Positions 17,115-25,477 of a stretch of DNA of 52,057 nt are shown piece after piece (the stretch's first letter is position 1; every line of letters starts with the position of its first letter). A program made the translations under genes and the position numbers. A model generated the notes under the pieces. The model was not told the DNA's origin. It ran no database searches and saw only the letters and a program-made list of their open reading frames with translations. This DNA is from Alphaproteobacteria bacterium (GTDB lineage Bacteria > Pseudomonadota > Alphaproteobacteria > GCA-2731375). Location: assembly GCA_021776235.1 (NCBI GenBank), contig JAJFGG010000021.1, positions 1-52,057 on the forward strand, read 5' to 3'.

Positions 17115-18239
17115 ATGTCGGCTGGAAATTTACGCTTGGTGGAGCAGAACCAGATGGATAAGGAAAAGGCGTTGGAACAGGCCTTGGCGCACATTGACCG
17201 CGCCTTCGGCAAAGGCTCGGTAATGAAGCTTGGCCAGAATACTACGGCCGTTGAGATTGGCGCAATTTCCACCGGTTCATTGGGCCTTGATATCGCGCTG
17301 GGCATCGGTGGTTTACCAAAGGGCCGGGTGGTCGAGGTCTATGGACCGGAAAGTTCCGGCAAGACCACGTTGACCCTGCATGTGGTGGCGGAGGCACAAA
17401 AGAAGGGTGGAATTTGCGCCTTTGTCGATGCTGAACATGCGCTCGACCCCGCTTATGCCCGGAAGTTGGGCGTTGATGTGGACGAATTGTTGATTTCGCA
17501 ACCTGATACTGGTGAACAGGCACTTGAAATTGCCGATACCCTGGTCCGGTCAGGAGCAATCGATGTGTTGGTCATCGATTCCGTTGCCGCTCTGACACCA
17601 CGGGCGGAGTTGGAAGGCGAAATGGGCGATACTCATGTCGGCCTGCAGGCGCGCTTGATGAGCCAGGCCCTGCGCAAACTGACCGGCTCCATCTCTAAAT
17701 CCGGCTGCATGGTGATCTTCATCAATCAAATCCGTATGAAGATCGGTGTCATGTTTGGCAGTCCGGAGACCACGTCGGGCGGCAATGCCTTGAAGTTTTA
17801 TGCTTCTGTTCGCCTGGATATCAGGCGGATTGGCGCCTTGAAGGACCGGGATGAAATTGTTGGCAATCAGACCCGCGTGAAGGTGGTCAAGAACAAGGTG
17901 GCGCCTCCCTTCAAAGTGGTGGAATTCGATATCATGTACGGTCAGGGCATTTCCAAGACGGGCGAACTGCTGGACTTGGGCGTCAAGGCCGGTGCGGTTG
18001 AGAAATCCGGTTCCTGGTTTTCATATGGTGATCAGAGAATTGGCCAGGGCCGGGAAAACGCCAAACAATTTCTCTCGGAAAATACCGATATCGCCGATGA
18101 AATCGAACACAGGATCCGCGCCAACGCCGGCCTGATCGCCGAGGCCATTATTGGCGAGCCAATTCCATCGGCGGATGCCGCGGATGCCGCGGATGAAGGC
18201 GACAACGATCCGGAAACGGCCCTGGGCGGCAAGCTCTAA
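17115..18239 (+). CDS. recA: recombinase RecA
   Basis: 374 residues from the ATG at 17115, which has AAGGGAG eight bases upstream; the frame is open earlier, but that part is the leader. RecA catalyses ATP-dependent strand exchange and triggers LexA self-cleavage. Walker A GPESSGKT is at 77-84, followed by the canonical [24 protein letters not shown] (Walker B), [14 protein letters not shown], and loop 2 [28 protein letters not shown]-type sequence. The acidic Asp/Ala-rich C-terminus ([16 protein letters not shown]) is typical. It is under the LexA box at 16955. Confidence 0.99.
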   Translation: MSAGNLRLVEQNQMDKEKALEQALAHIDRAFGKGSVMKLGQNTTAVEIGAISTGSLGLDIALGIGGLPKGRVVEVYGPESSGKTTLTLHVVAEAQKKGGICAFVDAEHALDPAYARKLGVDVDELLISQPDTGEQALEIADTLVRSGAIDVLVIDSVAALTPRAELEGEMGDTHVGLQARLMSQALRKLTGSISKSGCMVIFINQIRMKIGVMFGSPETTSGGNALKFYASVRLDIRRIGALKDRDEIVGNQTRVKVVKNKVAPPFKVVEFDIMYGQGISKTGELLDLGVKAGAVEKSGSWFSYGDQRIGQGRENAKQFLSENTDIADEIEHRIRANAGLIAEAIIGEPIPSADAADAADEGDNDPETALGGKL

Positions 18240-18289
18240 TCAGCGTTGCGGCCGGCTCCGCGGACCTTGATATACTAGCTCGCAAATTC

Positions 18290-18315
18290 GGGGCGCGTTC
18301 GTGGGGATGCGCCCC
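18290..18315 (+). terminator. hairpin after recA
   Basis: GGGGCGC (18290-18296) pairs with GCGCCCC (18309-18315) across a 12-base loop, 50 bases after the recA stop. No run of T follows, so it is a weak candidate for an intrinsic terminator and may be only a stabilising 3' hairpin. Confidence 0.35.
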
Positions 18316-18464
18316 GTAGTATTTGGGCGGCACCTCGGCGCCATTGTCAGTTTTTGCGGCGGAAGCTGCAAATCATCACTGACTTCCAGATCGCCGCAGA
18401 AAATGCTATTGCCCTTCATTACCGTCATTCAACGTCGCCCCAAGCAACCGTAGGCTTGATCGCC

Positions 18465-18644
18465 ATGGCCAAATATCATGTGACCCTGAAATCGAGCCTG
18501 TCAGACGGTGATCTGTACTGGGTCGCTGAAGTGACGGCCGAAAACGAAGACGCCGCCATGGCCGCTGCCGAAGTTCTGTTCACGCGCCAGATGAATAATG
18601 CCTCGGAATGGGCTTTTACTGAAGCGGATGTGGAACGGCTATAA
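18465..18644 (+). CDS. small acidic protein of unknown function
   Basis: 59 residues from the ATG at 18465. An in-frame upstream start exists at 18354, but that extension overlaps the probable terminator region and looks non-coding. The product begins MAKYHVTLKSSLSDGDLYWV and has an alternating beta pattern followed by an Ala-rich helix (ENEDAAMAAAEVLFTRQM) and an acidic end. There are no cysteines and no membrane segment. I do not recognise a family. It stands alone between recA and the pseudo-receiver genes. Confidence 0.6.
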   Translation: MAKYHVTLKSSLSDGDLYWVAEVTAENEDAAMAAAEVLFTRQMNNASEWAFTEADVERL

Positions 18645-18692
18645 GGCGTTCGGAAGTTCGCTGAGCCAGGGGAAGCATAGCATTCCGGATAT

Positions 18693-18737
18693 TTATTCCT
18701 AAAAGGCTATTAAGGAATAATTATAGGCGTTCCTTAA
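18693..18737. promoter_or_regulatory. three alternating AGGAA/TTCCT half-sites upstream of the first pseudo-receiver gene
   Basis: TTATTCCT (18693-18700) can pair with AGGAATAA (18713-18720); the overlapping TTAAGGAA (18710-18717) can instead pair with TTCCTTAA (18730-18737). Both spacers are 12 bases, so the two stems share the middle arm and exclude each other. The middle part also reads TTAA-N7-TTAT, one base from a CtrA box. It may be an operator with repeated half-sites or an RNA switch; I cannot tell which. Confidence 0.35.
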
Positions 18738-18824
18738 CTCTTTAAAGACACAATTGGCCAAATTCACAATCGGTGCGGTTGTCCGGGTCGGGAAACACGG
18801 AGAAACCATGACTGACGGTGGATT

Positions 18825-19727
18825 ATGCGTAGAGTACAATATACGAACGCATCGATATTGCATTACGACGCCCGGCGACAAGTCGGAAGACGGACCTGTG
18901 CGGCCCTGGCAGAACTGGGCTTTCGCCGCATAGCAAACGTGGATAATGCAGAGGATCTCTGCAAACTGATGCGCTCGCGGCAGTTTGAGTTGGCGGTCTA
19001 TGGCAATGATGCGGCGGTGTCCGGATCCATGGACCTGGTGAGCCAGACCCGGCAATATGACAAGTCTTCCGATCCCTATACGCCGATGATTATGGTGAGC
19101 TGGAATGGCGCCTCGGAAATGGTGCGCAAGGCCCTGAATACAGGTACCGACCAGCTGTTGCTGTGGCCGTTTTCGCCGCGGCAGCTTGGTGCCCGTGTTG
19201 ACGCCTTGGTTTCAGCGCGAAAACCCTTCATCGAGACCGAGGACTATCTGGGCCCGGAACGACGTGGCTCGTTGGAACGGCGCACCCGTTCCAATTCGGT
19301 TGAAGTACCCAATGCCTTGCGGGCCAGGGTAGAGGGACGTCCCGACCTGGCGCCCAGTGCGGTGGCGATCCAGGCCGCCAGGTCCAGTTTGGAATTTGTC
19401 AAGATTGACAATGTTGCCAAACGCATTTGTTCGACCGCGAAGGTGTTACGGCAGCATCATGACGATGTCGGGTTTCATCCGCACCGGGCGACCGCGGAAT
19501 TGGAGGCCATTCAAAAATCTCTTGCCGTCATCCGCAAGGCGTTGTCGGCAGTCGAGCAGGATCACAAGCAGCCGTATTGTGACTCGGTGGAAAAGGTTGC
19601 GCTGCAGCTGAGCCGATCATCGCCTGGGTTGGATGGCAAGGGTTTGGCTTTGCTGGAACAGGCCTCCAGGGACCTGCGGGTGGCAATTGAGATGAATGCG
19701 AAAACCGCCAATGGCACCACCCATTAG
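18825..19727 (+). CDS. pseudo-receiver protein with C-terminal helical domain (paralogue 1)
   Basis: 300 residues. The first 120 fold by pattern like a response-regulator receiver (five alternating beta/alpha units), but the phosphoacceptor position is G60 (FELAVYGND) and the conserved Lys is W114 (LLLWPFSP). A short motif follows (YLGPERR), then SVEVPNALRARVEGRPDLAPS and a helical C-terminal domain of about 120 residues. It should therefore not be phosphorylated in the normal way. The ATG at 18825 is preceded at once by an in-frame stop; a stronger ribosome site (GGAGAAACC) serves a different-frame 41-codon frame starting at 18808. The next gene is a clear paralogue. Confidence 0.8.
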   Translation: MRRVQYTNASILHYDARRQVGRRTCAALAELGFRRIANVDNAEDLCKLMRSRQFELAVYGNDAAVSGSMDLVSQTRQYDKSSDPYTPMIMVSWNGASEMVRKALNTGTDQLLLWPFSPRQLGARVDALVSARKPFIETEDYLGPERRGSLERRTRSNSVEVPNALRARVEGRPDLAPSAVAIQAARSSLEFVKIDNVAKRICSTAKVLRQHHDDVGFHPHRATAELEAIQKSLAVIRKALSAVEQDHKQPYCDSVEKVALQLSRSSPGLDGKGLALLEQASRDLRVAIEMNAKTANGTTH

Positions 19728-19933
19728 GCGGGTAGACTTTCAACGGCGATTTGATCTCCCGGCAGACGCCTTGTCGTCGGCGTCCATGTGGGCGCAATTG
19801 CCGGGCGTAATAACAGATCTTTAAACATTTACAGGCAACCTATTCCAACCCCGAGCGCCCAAATCATGCGGCGTTGTGGGACGTTGTTTGCATTTGAAAT
19901 GCCGTTCTTGGTTAGGTTGCGGATTATAAACTA

Positions 19934-20890
19934 ATGGAAAAAGAACCTTTTGCGAATTCGACAGTTTTGCTTTTCGACACCAAGCTGTATGTCCGGAAGC
20001 AAACGCGCTCGATCCTGAATATCGTCGGATTCTGGAAGATCGAAGAATGCGAAAGCGTTGATGATGTCCGGCTCGCTCTCAGCAGTCGCCGTTTCGACCT
20101 GGCGATTTTCGCGGTCCTCGACCGTGACGACGGTGTATCCGGGTTGGTCAGCGATGTTCGGCGCTTTCGCTGTGGCGACGATCCTTTTCTGCCCATCATA
20201 CTGTCCAGTTGGGATGCTAGGCTGGGCCTTGTCCGTTCGATCATAGATGCTGGCGCTGACGATTTTCTGGCGCACCCATTTTCCACGACCGACCTGGCGG
20301 ATCGAATCTATGCCATCGTCTCAAACCGCAAACCCTTTATCGTGAGCGAGGAATACTTCGGCCCCGACCGCCGGACCGCCGATGCCCGCGGCAACGACGC
20401 TGGTTCGGTTGAGGTGCCCAATGCTCTGCAGGCCCGGGTCGAGGGACGGCCGGAACTGGGACCCAGTTCCGATTTTATTGAGTCCAGTTTGAGCCAGCTG
20501 CGCCTGGTCAAGATGCGCAACATTGCCCGCCGCATTTGGGCCATGGCGGATGTTCTGTACAAGGCGCACAATGATCCGTCCTTGCCGGACTGGATTGAGC
20601 GCGACCTGCTGCAAATCCTCAAATCGGGGCGCAAGCTTCACGAATCGATACAGCCGCGTGAGGTCGAACAGCTGGGCAGTTTATGCGATACGGTGATGCA
20701 AACCGCCAACCGCCTGCGCACGGAAACACCCAGCGAAAAGGACCTTGAATTGCTGGAAAGAAGCGCTCTGGCGCTTCGGGTTGCCTCGCAGCTTGGCGGT
20801 GATAGTGCCGACGCCGCCAACGAGATATCCTCGGCTCTTGCCGGTATCCGCGGCAAGCACAACGAACTGATCAAGTCTGTTATCGGCTGA
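19934..20890 (+). CDS. pseudo-receiver protein with C-terminal helical domain (paralogue 2)
   Basis: 318 residues, same layout as the gene 206 bases upstream. The phosphoacceptor position is A60 (FDLAIFAVLD) and the Lys position is H114 (FLAHPFST), the same residue numbers as in paralogue 1. The linker motif YFGPDRR and the block SVEVPNALQARVEGRPELGPS are shared almost unchanged, while the remainder diverges. The protein is cytoplasmic by sequence. Function is unknown; a phosphorylation-independent docking or scaffold role is inference. Confidence 0.82.
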   Translation: MEKEPFANSTVLLFDTKLYVRKQTRSILNIVGFWKIEECESVDDVRLALSSRRFDLAIFAVLDRDDGVSGLVSDVRRFRCGDDPFLPIILSSWDARLGLVRSIIDAGADDFLAHPFSTTDLADRIYAIVSNRKPFIVSEEYFGPDRRTADARGNDAGSVEVPNALQARVEGRPELGPSSDFIESSLSQLRLVKMRNIARRIWAMADVLYKAHNDPSLPDWIERDLLQILKSGRKLHESIQPREVEQLGSLCDTVMQTANRLRTETPSEKDLELLERSALALRVASQLGGDSADAANEISSALAGIRGKHNELIKSVIG

Positions 20891-20905
20891 TCAGGCTAGA
20901 ATGCG

Positions 20906-22558
20906 TTAGCAAGACGACGCTTCGCGGTCGCGCAGGGCGAACCGCTGGACCTTGCCCGTGGCGGTTCGTGGCAGGTCGTCGACGAACTCAACGGCGCGGG
21001 GATATTTGTAAGGCGCTATGGTCGCCTTCACATGCTCCTGCAATGCCTTGACCAGACCGGGTCCGGCCTGTTCGGGATTTCTCAATACGACAAAGGCTTT
21101 GACGATCTGGCCGCGCCGGGCATCCGGGCTGCCAATCACGGCGCAATCGGCAACGCCGGGAAACTCCAGCAAAATCGCCTCGATTTCGGGGCCGGAAATA
21201 TTGTAGCCGGCGGAAACGATCAGATCGTCGGTCCGGGATTGATACCAGAAGTAACCATCTTCATCGCGCAAATAACTATCGCCGGTCAGGTTCCAGCCAT
21301 GCAACACATAGCCGGCCTGACGCTCCGGGTTGGCCATGTAGCGGCAACCCGTGGGCCCGCGCACCGCCAGGCGCCCGATCACGCCCGGGGGCGCCGTTTC
21401 GCCCTTTTCGTCCAGAACCGTTGCTTCGAATCCGGGAATGGTCTTGCCGGTGGCGCCGGGGCGGATGCCTTTGCCCCGGCCAGCGATGAAGGTGTGCAGC
21501 ATTTCGGTGGCGCCGATGCCGTCATGAATGCTCAATCCCGTCGCCTCATGCCAGGCATCCCATGTTGCTTTTGGCAAAACTTCCCCGGCTGAATTGCAGA
21601 GCCGCAGACTGGGTAAAGTGGTCTCGTCCAGCAATGGGGTCAAGGTGCGGTACATGGTTGGGGCAGTGAACAGCACCGTGACGTTATGCTTGTTGATCGC
21701 GCTGATCAGGCCTTCCGGCGTATAGCCTTCCAACAGCAGCACTGAGGCGCCTGCGTGCATGGGAAACAGCAACAAGCCGCCCAGGCCATAGGTAAACGCC
21801 AGGGGTGGCGTACCAGCGAAGATATCGTCGGCTCTGGGCTGCACAATTTGCCCGCACGAAGTCAGGCAAACCGCCATCACGTCACGGTGGAAGTGCATAC
21901 AAGCCTTGGGCTGGCCCGTGGTGCCGGAGGTAAAGGCGATGATGCAGACATCGTCCGCGGCGGTATCCACATTGTCGAATAAATCTGGTTTGCCCGCCAT
22001 CCGTGCTTCCAGGCCGTCCTCTCCATCAGCATGGAAACAGACAATTTCGCGCAGGTGTTCCGAACCTGAACGCGCCTGATGCAACTCATCGGCAAGCTTG
22101 CTGTCGCACAGGGCAACTTCGATCCGCGCAAAATCGGCCATGTAGGACAACTCCCGGGCCCGCAACAGCGGCATGGTGGCAACGGCAATGGCGCCGACCT
22201 TCATGATCGCGAACCAGCAGGCGGCATACATAGGGTTGTTGCCCGAGCGTATCAGCACCCGGTTGCCAGGCCGTATGTCGAGATCGTCGGTCAGAACATG
22301 GGCGATACGGTTGGCCTGAGCCAACAACTCGCCGTAGTTCCAGGAGGTTTCGCTATCGCGCAAAGCCACACGGTCGGGATGGGCAGCCGCCTTGCGGTCC
22401 AACAGTTCCGTGGCGCAGTTGATCCGATCCGTCAGGGCGGCCAGTTCCGGCAGACGCGTAAAATCGATTTCTGCCCAGCTTGATTTCGGCGGCAGGTTTT
22501 CCGCCGCGAAATGATCGACATGGGCGGTGCTGCCACCCGGGGCCCATGGTTCAGACAT
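20906..22558 (-). CDS. AMP-dependent acyl/aryl-CoA ligase, 2-aminobenzoate-CoA ligase-like
   Basis: 550 residues. An ANL-superfamily adenylating enzyme forming acyl-AMP and then acyl-CoA. The phosphate loop TSGTTGQPK is at 210-218; the later motifs GIGATEMLHTF, LTGDSYLRDEDGYFWYQSRTDD and the C-terminal catalytic Lys in TATGKVQRF are present. The N-terminus (HVDHFAAENLPP) resembles aminobenzoate/benzoate-CoA ligases, so an aromatic acid is a reasonable substrate, but the pocket cannot be read with confidence. It is the last gene of the minus-strand unit SDR-MarR-OYE-ligase. Confidence 0.88.
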   Translation of the reverse strand: MSEPWAPGGSTAHVDHFAAENLPPKSSWAEIDFTRLPELAALTDRINCATELLDRKAAAHPDRVALRDSETSWNYGELLAQANRIAHVLTDDLDIRPGNRVLIRSGNNPMYAACWFAIMKVGAIAVATMPLLRARELSYMADFARIEVALCDSKLADELHQARSGSEHLREIVCFHADGEDGLEARMAGKPDLFDNVDTAADDVCIIAFTSGTTGQPKACMHFHRDVMAVCLTSCGQIVQPRADDIFAGTPPLAFTYGLGGLLLFPMHAGASVLLLEGYTPEGLISAINKHNVTVLFTAPTMYRTLTPLLDETTLPSLRLCNSAGEVLPKATWDAWHEATGLSIHDGIGATEMLHTFIAGRGKGIRPGATGKTIPGFEATVLDEKGETAPPGVIGRLAVRGPTGCRYMANPERQAGYVLHGWNLTGDSYLRDEDGYFWYQSRTDDLIVSAGYNISGPEIEAILLEFPGVADCAVIGSPDARRGQIVKAFVVLRNPEQAGPGLVKALQEHVKATIAPYKYPRAVEFVDDLPRTATGKVQRFALRDREASSC

Positions 22559-22590
22559 TGTAGCAATAGTCCTCGCTTATGGTTCCCCTG

Positions 22591-24048
22591 CTAATCACGT
22601 CCATAATCTGCCATTGCCATTGTGATGGCAACGGTTTCCGACGGCGGACTGGTCCGGCCATTGCGGTCGAAGGCGCGCACAAAATAACGGTATTGTTGCC
22701 CACTCAAAGCCAGGCGGTCAACAAAACGGCGGCCCTTGACGGCCTCTACGCATTGCACGGCGCCAAGGGCATCGGCGCGGTAGATGTCATAGCCGGCAAT
22801 TTCGGCGCCGCGCCCATGGGCCGGCGCCCAGGACAGTTTGATGCGGCCGTCGGCGCCCGCGCCGGATAGTGAGGCGCCTTCCCTGGGCCAACAAGGCGAC
22901 GGGCCGTTGGCCCGGTCATCGGGGGCCTGTATCTGGCCCTTGGGCCAGAGGAAACAGTTGACCTTTTTGAAACGTTCATCCAGGTCCTTGCAAACATTGC
23001 AATAGACACAGCGGATGATCTCATTGCTGCGTCCCTGCATGACCTTCAAGGGCCAGTCCGGATCCGCCAAAAGCTGCCGCGCCATGCCAATCAGGTCAGC
23101 CTGTCCATCGCGCAGCAGCGCCTCTGCCCGTTCCGGCTCGGCAATTTTGCCCACCGAGATCACCGGGGTCGAGTGCCCACGTTCGTTCAAATAGCCTTTG
23201 ATGCCGGAGGCCAGGTGGGTATGAGGTTGCGCTGGATACCAGTCACCCGGCATGCAGCGGTCGCCGGAGTAACCTGTGTAAGGATACAGGGGTTGGCCGG
23301 GGCGGTGTTCCGCATCCTCGAATTTGCCGCCCACGGACAGGGAAATGTAGTCAACGCCCAATTCAGCCATGCGCAGGGCGATCTGTTGCGCCTCTGGCAG
23401 GGCATAGCCCCCTTTGATGGCTTCCTCGGCCAGAAAACGGACGCCGACCGGAAAATCTTTCCCCACACGGCGGCGCACTTCGGCGAAAACCTCTCCAAAC
23501 AGGGCCAGACGCCCCTCCAGGGTATGGCCGCCATAACGGTCCCGGCGGCGGTTGCGCCGGGAGAGAAACGAGGACAGGGTATAGGCATGCGCCGAGTGCA
23601 GTTCCACGCCATCGTAGCCGGCCTCTCGCGCCCGCAACGCGGCCAGGCCAAAATCTCGAATAATGCCCTTGATATCGGCGATCTCCAGCATCTCGATGGT
23701 TTGACGCCAACCCGAGCGCGCGACCTTCATAAAATGAATAATCTGCGGCACAACCTTGGAATCAGACGTCTCGTGCACCCGCTGGGCCAATTCCCGGTGG
23801 CCTGGAATAAATGCATCATCGGACAGGCGCAGCAGCGGCCCCGACTTCGTGCCATGGACCGCGGTCGCTTCCACCACGATCAGGCCGACCCGGCCGGCGG
23901 CATAACGCACATAGCGGTCAACGACATCGCCCTGGACTAGGCCATCCTCGCCCGACAGGCGGGTCACCATGGCCGGTACCACAACCCGGTTTGGCAACAC
24001 CATGCCGTTGATATTCAGTGGTTGCAGAAGCCGCATGGCAGCGGTCAT
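22591..24048 (-). CDS. Old Yellow Enzyme-family Fe-S flavin oxidoreductase fused to a fibronectin type III domain
   Basis: 485 residues. Residues 1-345 are an NADH:flavin oxidoreductase TIM barrel, with the active-site block HSAHAYTLSSFLSRRNRRRD at 151-170 followed by YGG. Residues 347-365 carry a cysteine cluster (C347, C350, C353, C365) like the 4Fe-4S site of 2,4-dienoyl-CoA reductase relatives. Those relatives continue with a Rossmann FAD/NAD domain. Here, instead, residues 392-476 look like a fibronectin type III fold (GRIKLSWAPA, IAGYDIYRAD, YRYFVRAFDRNGRTSPPS). No export signal is present, so this is an unusual FN3 on a cytoplasmic flavoenzyme. The ATG overlaps the MarR stop (ATGA). 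Confidence 0.88.
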   Translation of the reverse strand: MTAAMRLLQPLNINGMVLPNRVVVPAMVTRLSGEDGLVQGDVVDRYVRYAAGRVGLIVVEATAVHGTKSGPLLRLSDDAFIPGHRELAQRVHETSDSKVVPQIIHFMKVARSGWRQTIEMLEIADIKGIIRDFGLAALRAREAGYDGVELHSAHAYTLSSFLSRRNRRRDRYGGHTLEGRLALFGEVFAEVRRRVGKDFPVGVRFLAEEAIKGGYALPEAQQIALRMAELGVDYISLSVGGKFEDAEHRPGQPLYPYTGYSGDRCMPGDWYPAQPHTHLASGIKGYLNERGHSTPVISVGKIAEPERAEALLRDGQADLIGMARQLLADPDWPLKVMQGRSNEIIRCVYCNVCKDLDERFKKVNCFLWPKGQIQAPDDRANGPSPCWPREGASLSGAGADGRIKLSWAPAHGRGAEIAGYDIYRADALGAVQCVEAVKGRRFVDRLALSGQQYRYFVRAFDRNGRTSPPSETVAITMAMADYGRD

Positions 24049-24539
24049 TGGCCAGCCCCCTCCAGTCCGGCGGCGGCGGCGGAATACTTCAGCTTGCCCA
24101 ACAGTTCGTGCAGATGCTGTATATCCTCGTCATCCAGTCCGTCCAGCATGCCGTTCACCCAGGCTTCGTGGGCCGGCGTCATGGCATCGAAGCGTGCCTT
24201 GCCCAGCGCCGTCAGGGCGACGCGGGTACTGCGCCGATCATCCGGATCGGGACGGCGTTCCACCAGACCGTCGCTGACCAGACGATCGACCAGGCCGGTC
24301 AGATTGCCGTTCGATACCATCATGCGGTTGGACAGTTCGGTCATGGTCAGGCCGCCGGGGCTGCGGTCCAACTGCGCCAACAGGTCGAAGCGCGGCAATG
24401 TGGTGGCAAAATCCTGGCGCAGACGGCGCCGGATGGCCCCTTCCAGCAGATTGGTGCAGGTCAACAGACGCAGCCACAGGCGCAATTCCGGTTTGTCACG
24501 GCGGTCCAGATTGGATTCCAGGTCGCTGCTAGCGGGCAT
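24045..24539 (-). CDS. MarR-family transcriptional regulator
   Basis: 164 residues with a winged-helix core: a recognition region GGLTMTELSNRMMVSNGNLTG and the wing DPDDRRSTRVALTALGKARF (the MarR DxRxxxxxLT signature). MarR dimers bind short palindromes and leave when an aromatic ligand or its CoA ester binds. It sits in the operon it probably controls, three bases after the SDR gene and overlapping the flavoenzyme gene. The inverted repeat at 25381-25404 is a likely target. Confidence 0.92.
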   Translation of the reverse strand: MPASSDLESNLDRRDKPELRLWLRLLTCTNLLEGAIRRRLRQDFATTLPRFDLLAQLDRSPGGLTMTELSNRMMVSNGNLTGLVDRLVSDGLVERRPDPDDRRSTRVALTALGKARFDAMTPAHEAWVNGMLDGLDDEDIQHLHELLGKLKYSAAAAGLEGAGQ

Positions 24540-24542
24540 GCG

Positions 24543-25367
24543 CTACATCACCTCTCCGCCGGCAACGGCGATGGCCTGACCGGTAATGGCGGCGGAGGAT
24601 GGCAGGCATAACCAGCCGGCAGCCGCCGCGACCTGATCCGGTTGGATCAGGCGGCCCTGGGGGTTGCTACGGGTCAGGATGGCGCGGGCCTCCGCTTCCG
24701 ATTTGCCGGATTGTTGTATGTTGGTGATGGCGTTGTGGGCCATCTCGGTCTCTGTATAGCCTGGACAGACCGCATTGACAGTGATCGGACCCTTGGCCAG
24801 TTCCAGAGCGAGGGCGCGGGTCAGGCCAATCAAGGCGTGTTTCGACGCGACATAGGCGGCGACAAAAGGATAGCCGCGCAAACCGGCGGTAGAGGCAATA
24901 TTGACGATGCGGCCAAAACCCTGCTCCTGCATGTCATCCACCAGCGCCTGAGACAGCAAAAATGCCGCCTGAACATTGATGTCAAACGTTTCGCGCCAGC
25001 TATTCAGTTCGAGTTTGGCCAGCGGCGCGGCCGGGGCCACGCCGGCATTGTTGATCAAGATGGCGATCGGGCCCAGGTTTTCCCGCGCCGCGGCCGCCCC
25101 TTGCGAGATTGAGTCCGGATCGCGCAGATCCATGCGCTGGGAGGCAACGGCGATGTCGCCGCGCCGGGACAATATGTCCTGCTGTGTCCGAAGGGCGCCT
25201 TCGTTCCGGGCTGCCAGGGTAATATTGGCGCCTAAATCTGCCAATGCCGTGGCGATCGCGGCGCCGATGCCCCGATTGCCGCCGGTGATCAGGGCGTGCC
25301 GCCCCGCCAGAGGGCGCGGCGCAGGCGTCTCATCGTCAGTTGCTTGGGTGGCTGTCACTGTTGGCAT
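24543..25367 (-). CDS. short-chain dehydrogenase/reductase
   Basis: 274 residues from the ATG at 25365-25367 (GGATGG upstream); the longer frame to 25424 runs through the putative operator. Classical SDR: the cofactor loop TGGNRGIG at 28-35, NNAG at 106-109, catalytic S159, Y172 and K176 (YVASK), and the PGYTETEM loop. It oxidises or reduces a hydroxyl/keto group with NAD(P)(H), and in this setting may act on a 3-hydroxyacyl-CoA or ring-derived alcohol (inference). First gene of the minus-strand catabolic unit. Confidence 0.92.
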   Translation of the reverse strand: MPTVTATQATDDETPAPRPLAGRHALITGGNRGIGAAIATALADLGANITLAARNEGALRTQQDILSRRGDIAVASQRMDLRDPDSISQGAAAARENLGPIAILINNAGVAPAAPLAKLELNSWRETFDINVQAAFLLSQALVDDMQEQGFGRIVNIASTAGLRGYPFVAAYVASKHALIGLTRALALELAKGPITVNAVCPGYTETEMAHNAITNIQQSGKSEAEARAILTRSNPQGRLIQPDQVAAAAGWLCLPSSAAITGQAIAVAGGEVM

Positions 25368-25380
25368 GGTCCATCCATAT

Positions 25381-25404
25381 ATTTGTTTTAAGCCTAAAAT
25401 AAAT
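25381..25404. promoter_or_regulatory. inverted repeat, likely MarR operator in the divergent promoter region
   Basis: ATTTGTTTTA (25381-25390), four bases, TAAAATAAAT (25395-25404): arms match at nine of ten positions. It lies between the divergent SDR and aldehyde dehydrogenase starts, in the only AT-rich part of the locus, and the operon encodes a MarR protein. One bound dimer could repress both directions. Confidence 0.6.
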
Positions 25405-25477
25405 CTGATATTTGGGCAAGGCATACGCGTTCCGGCGACGGTGCTACAATCAGACCAGCCACTGAGGAAACAGACTG

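Noticed and set aside
18808-18933. 41-codon frame starting before the first pseudo-receiver gene
   Set aside because: It has a good ribosome site but overlaps the receiver-like coding frame, and the product has no recognisable features. It could be a translated leader; not enough to call a gene.
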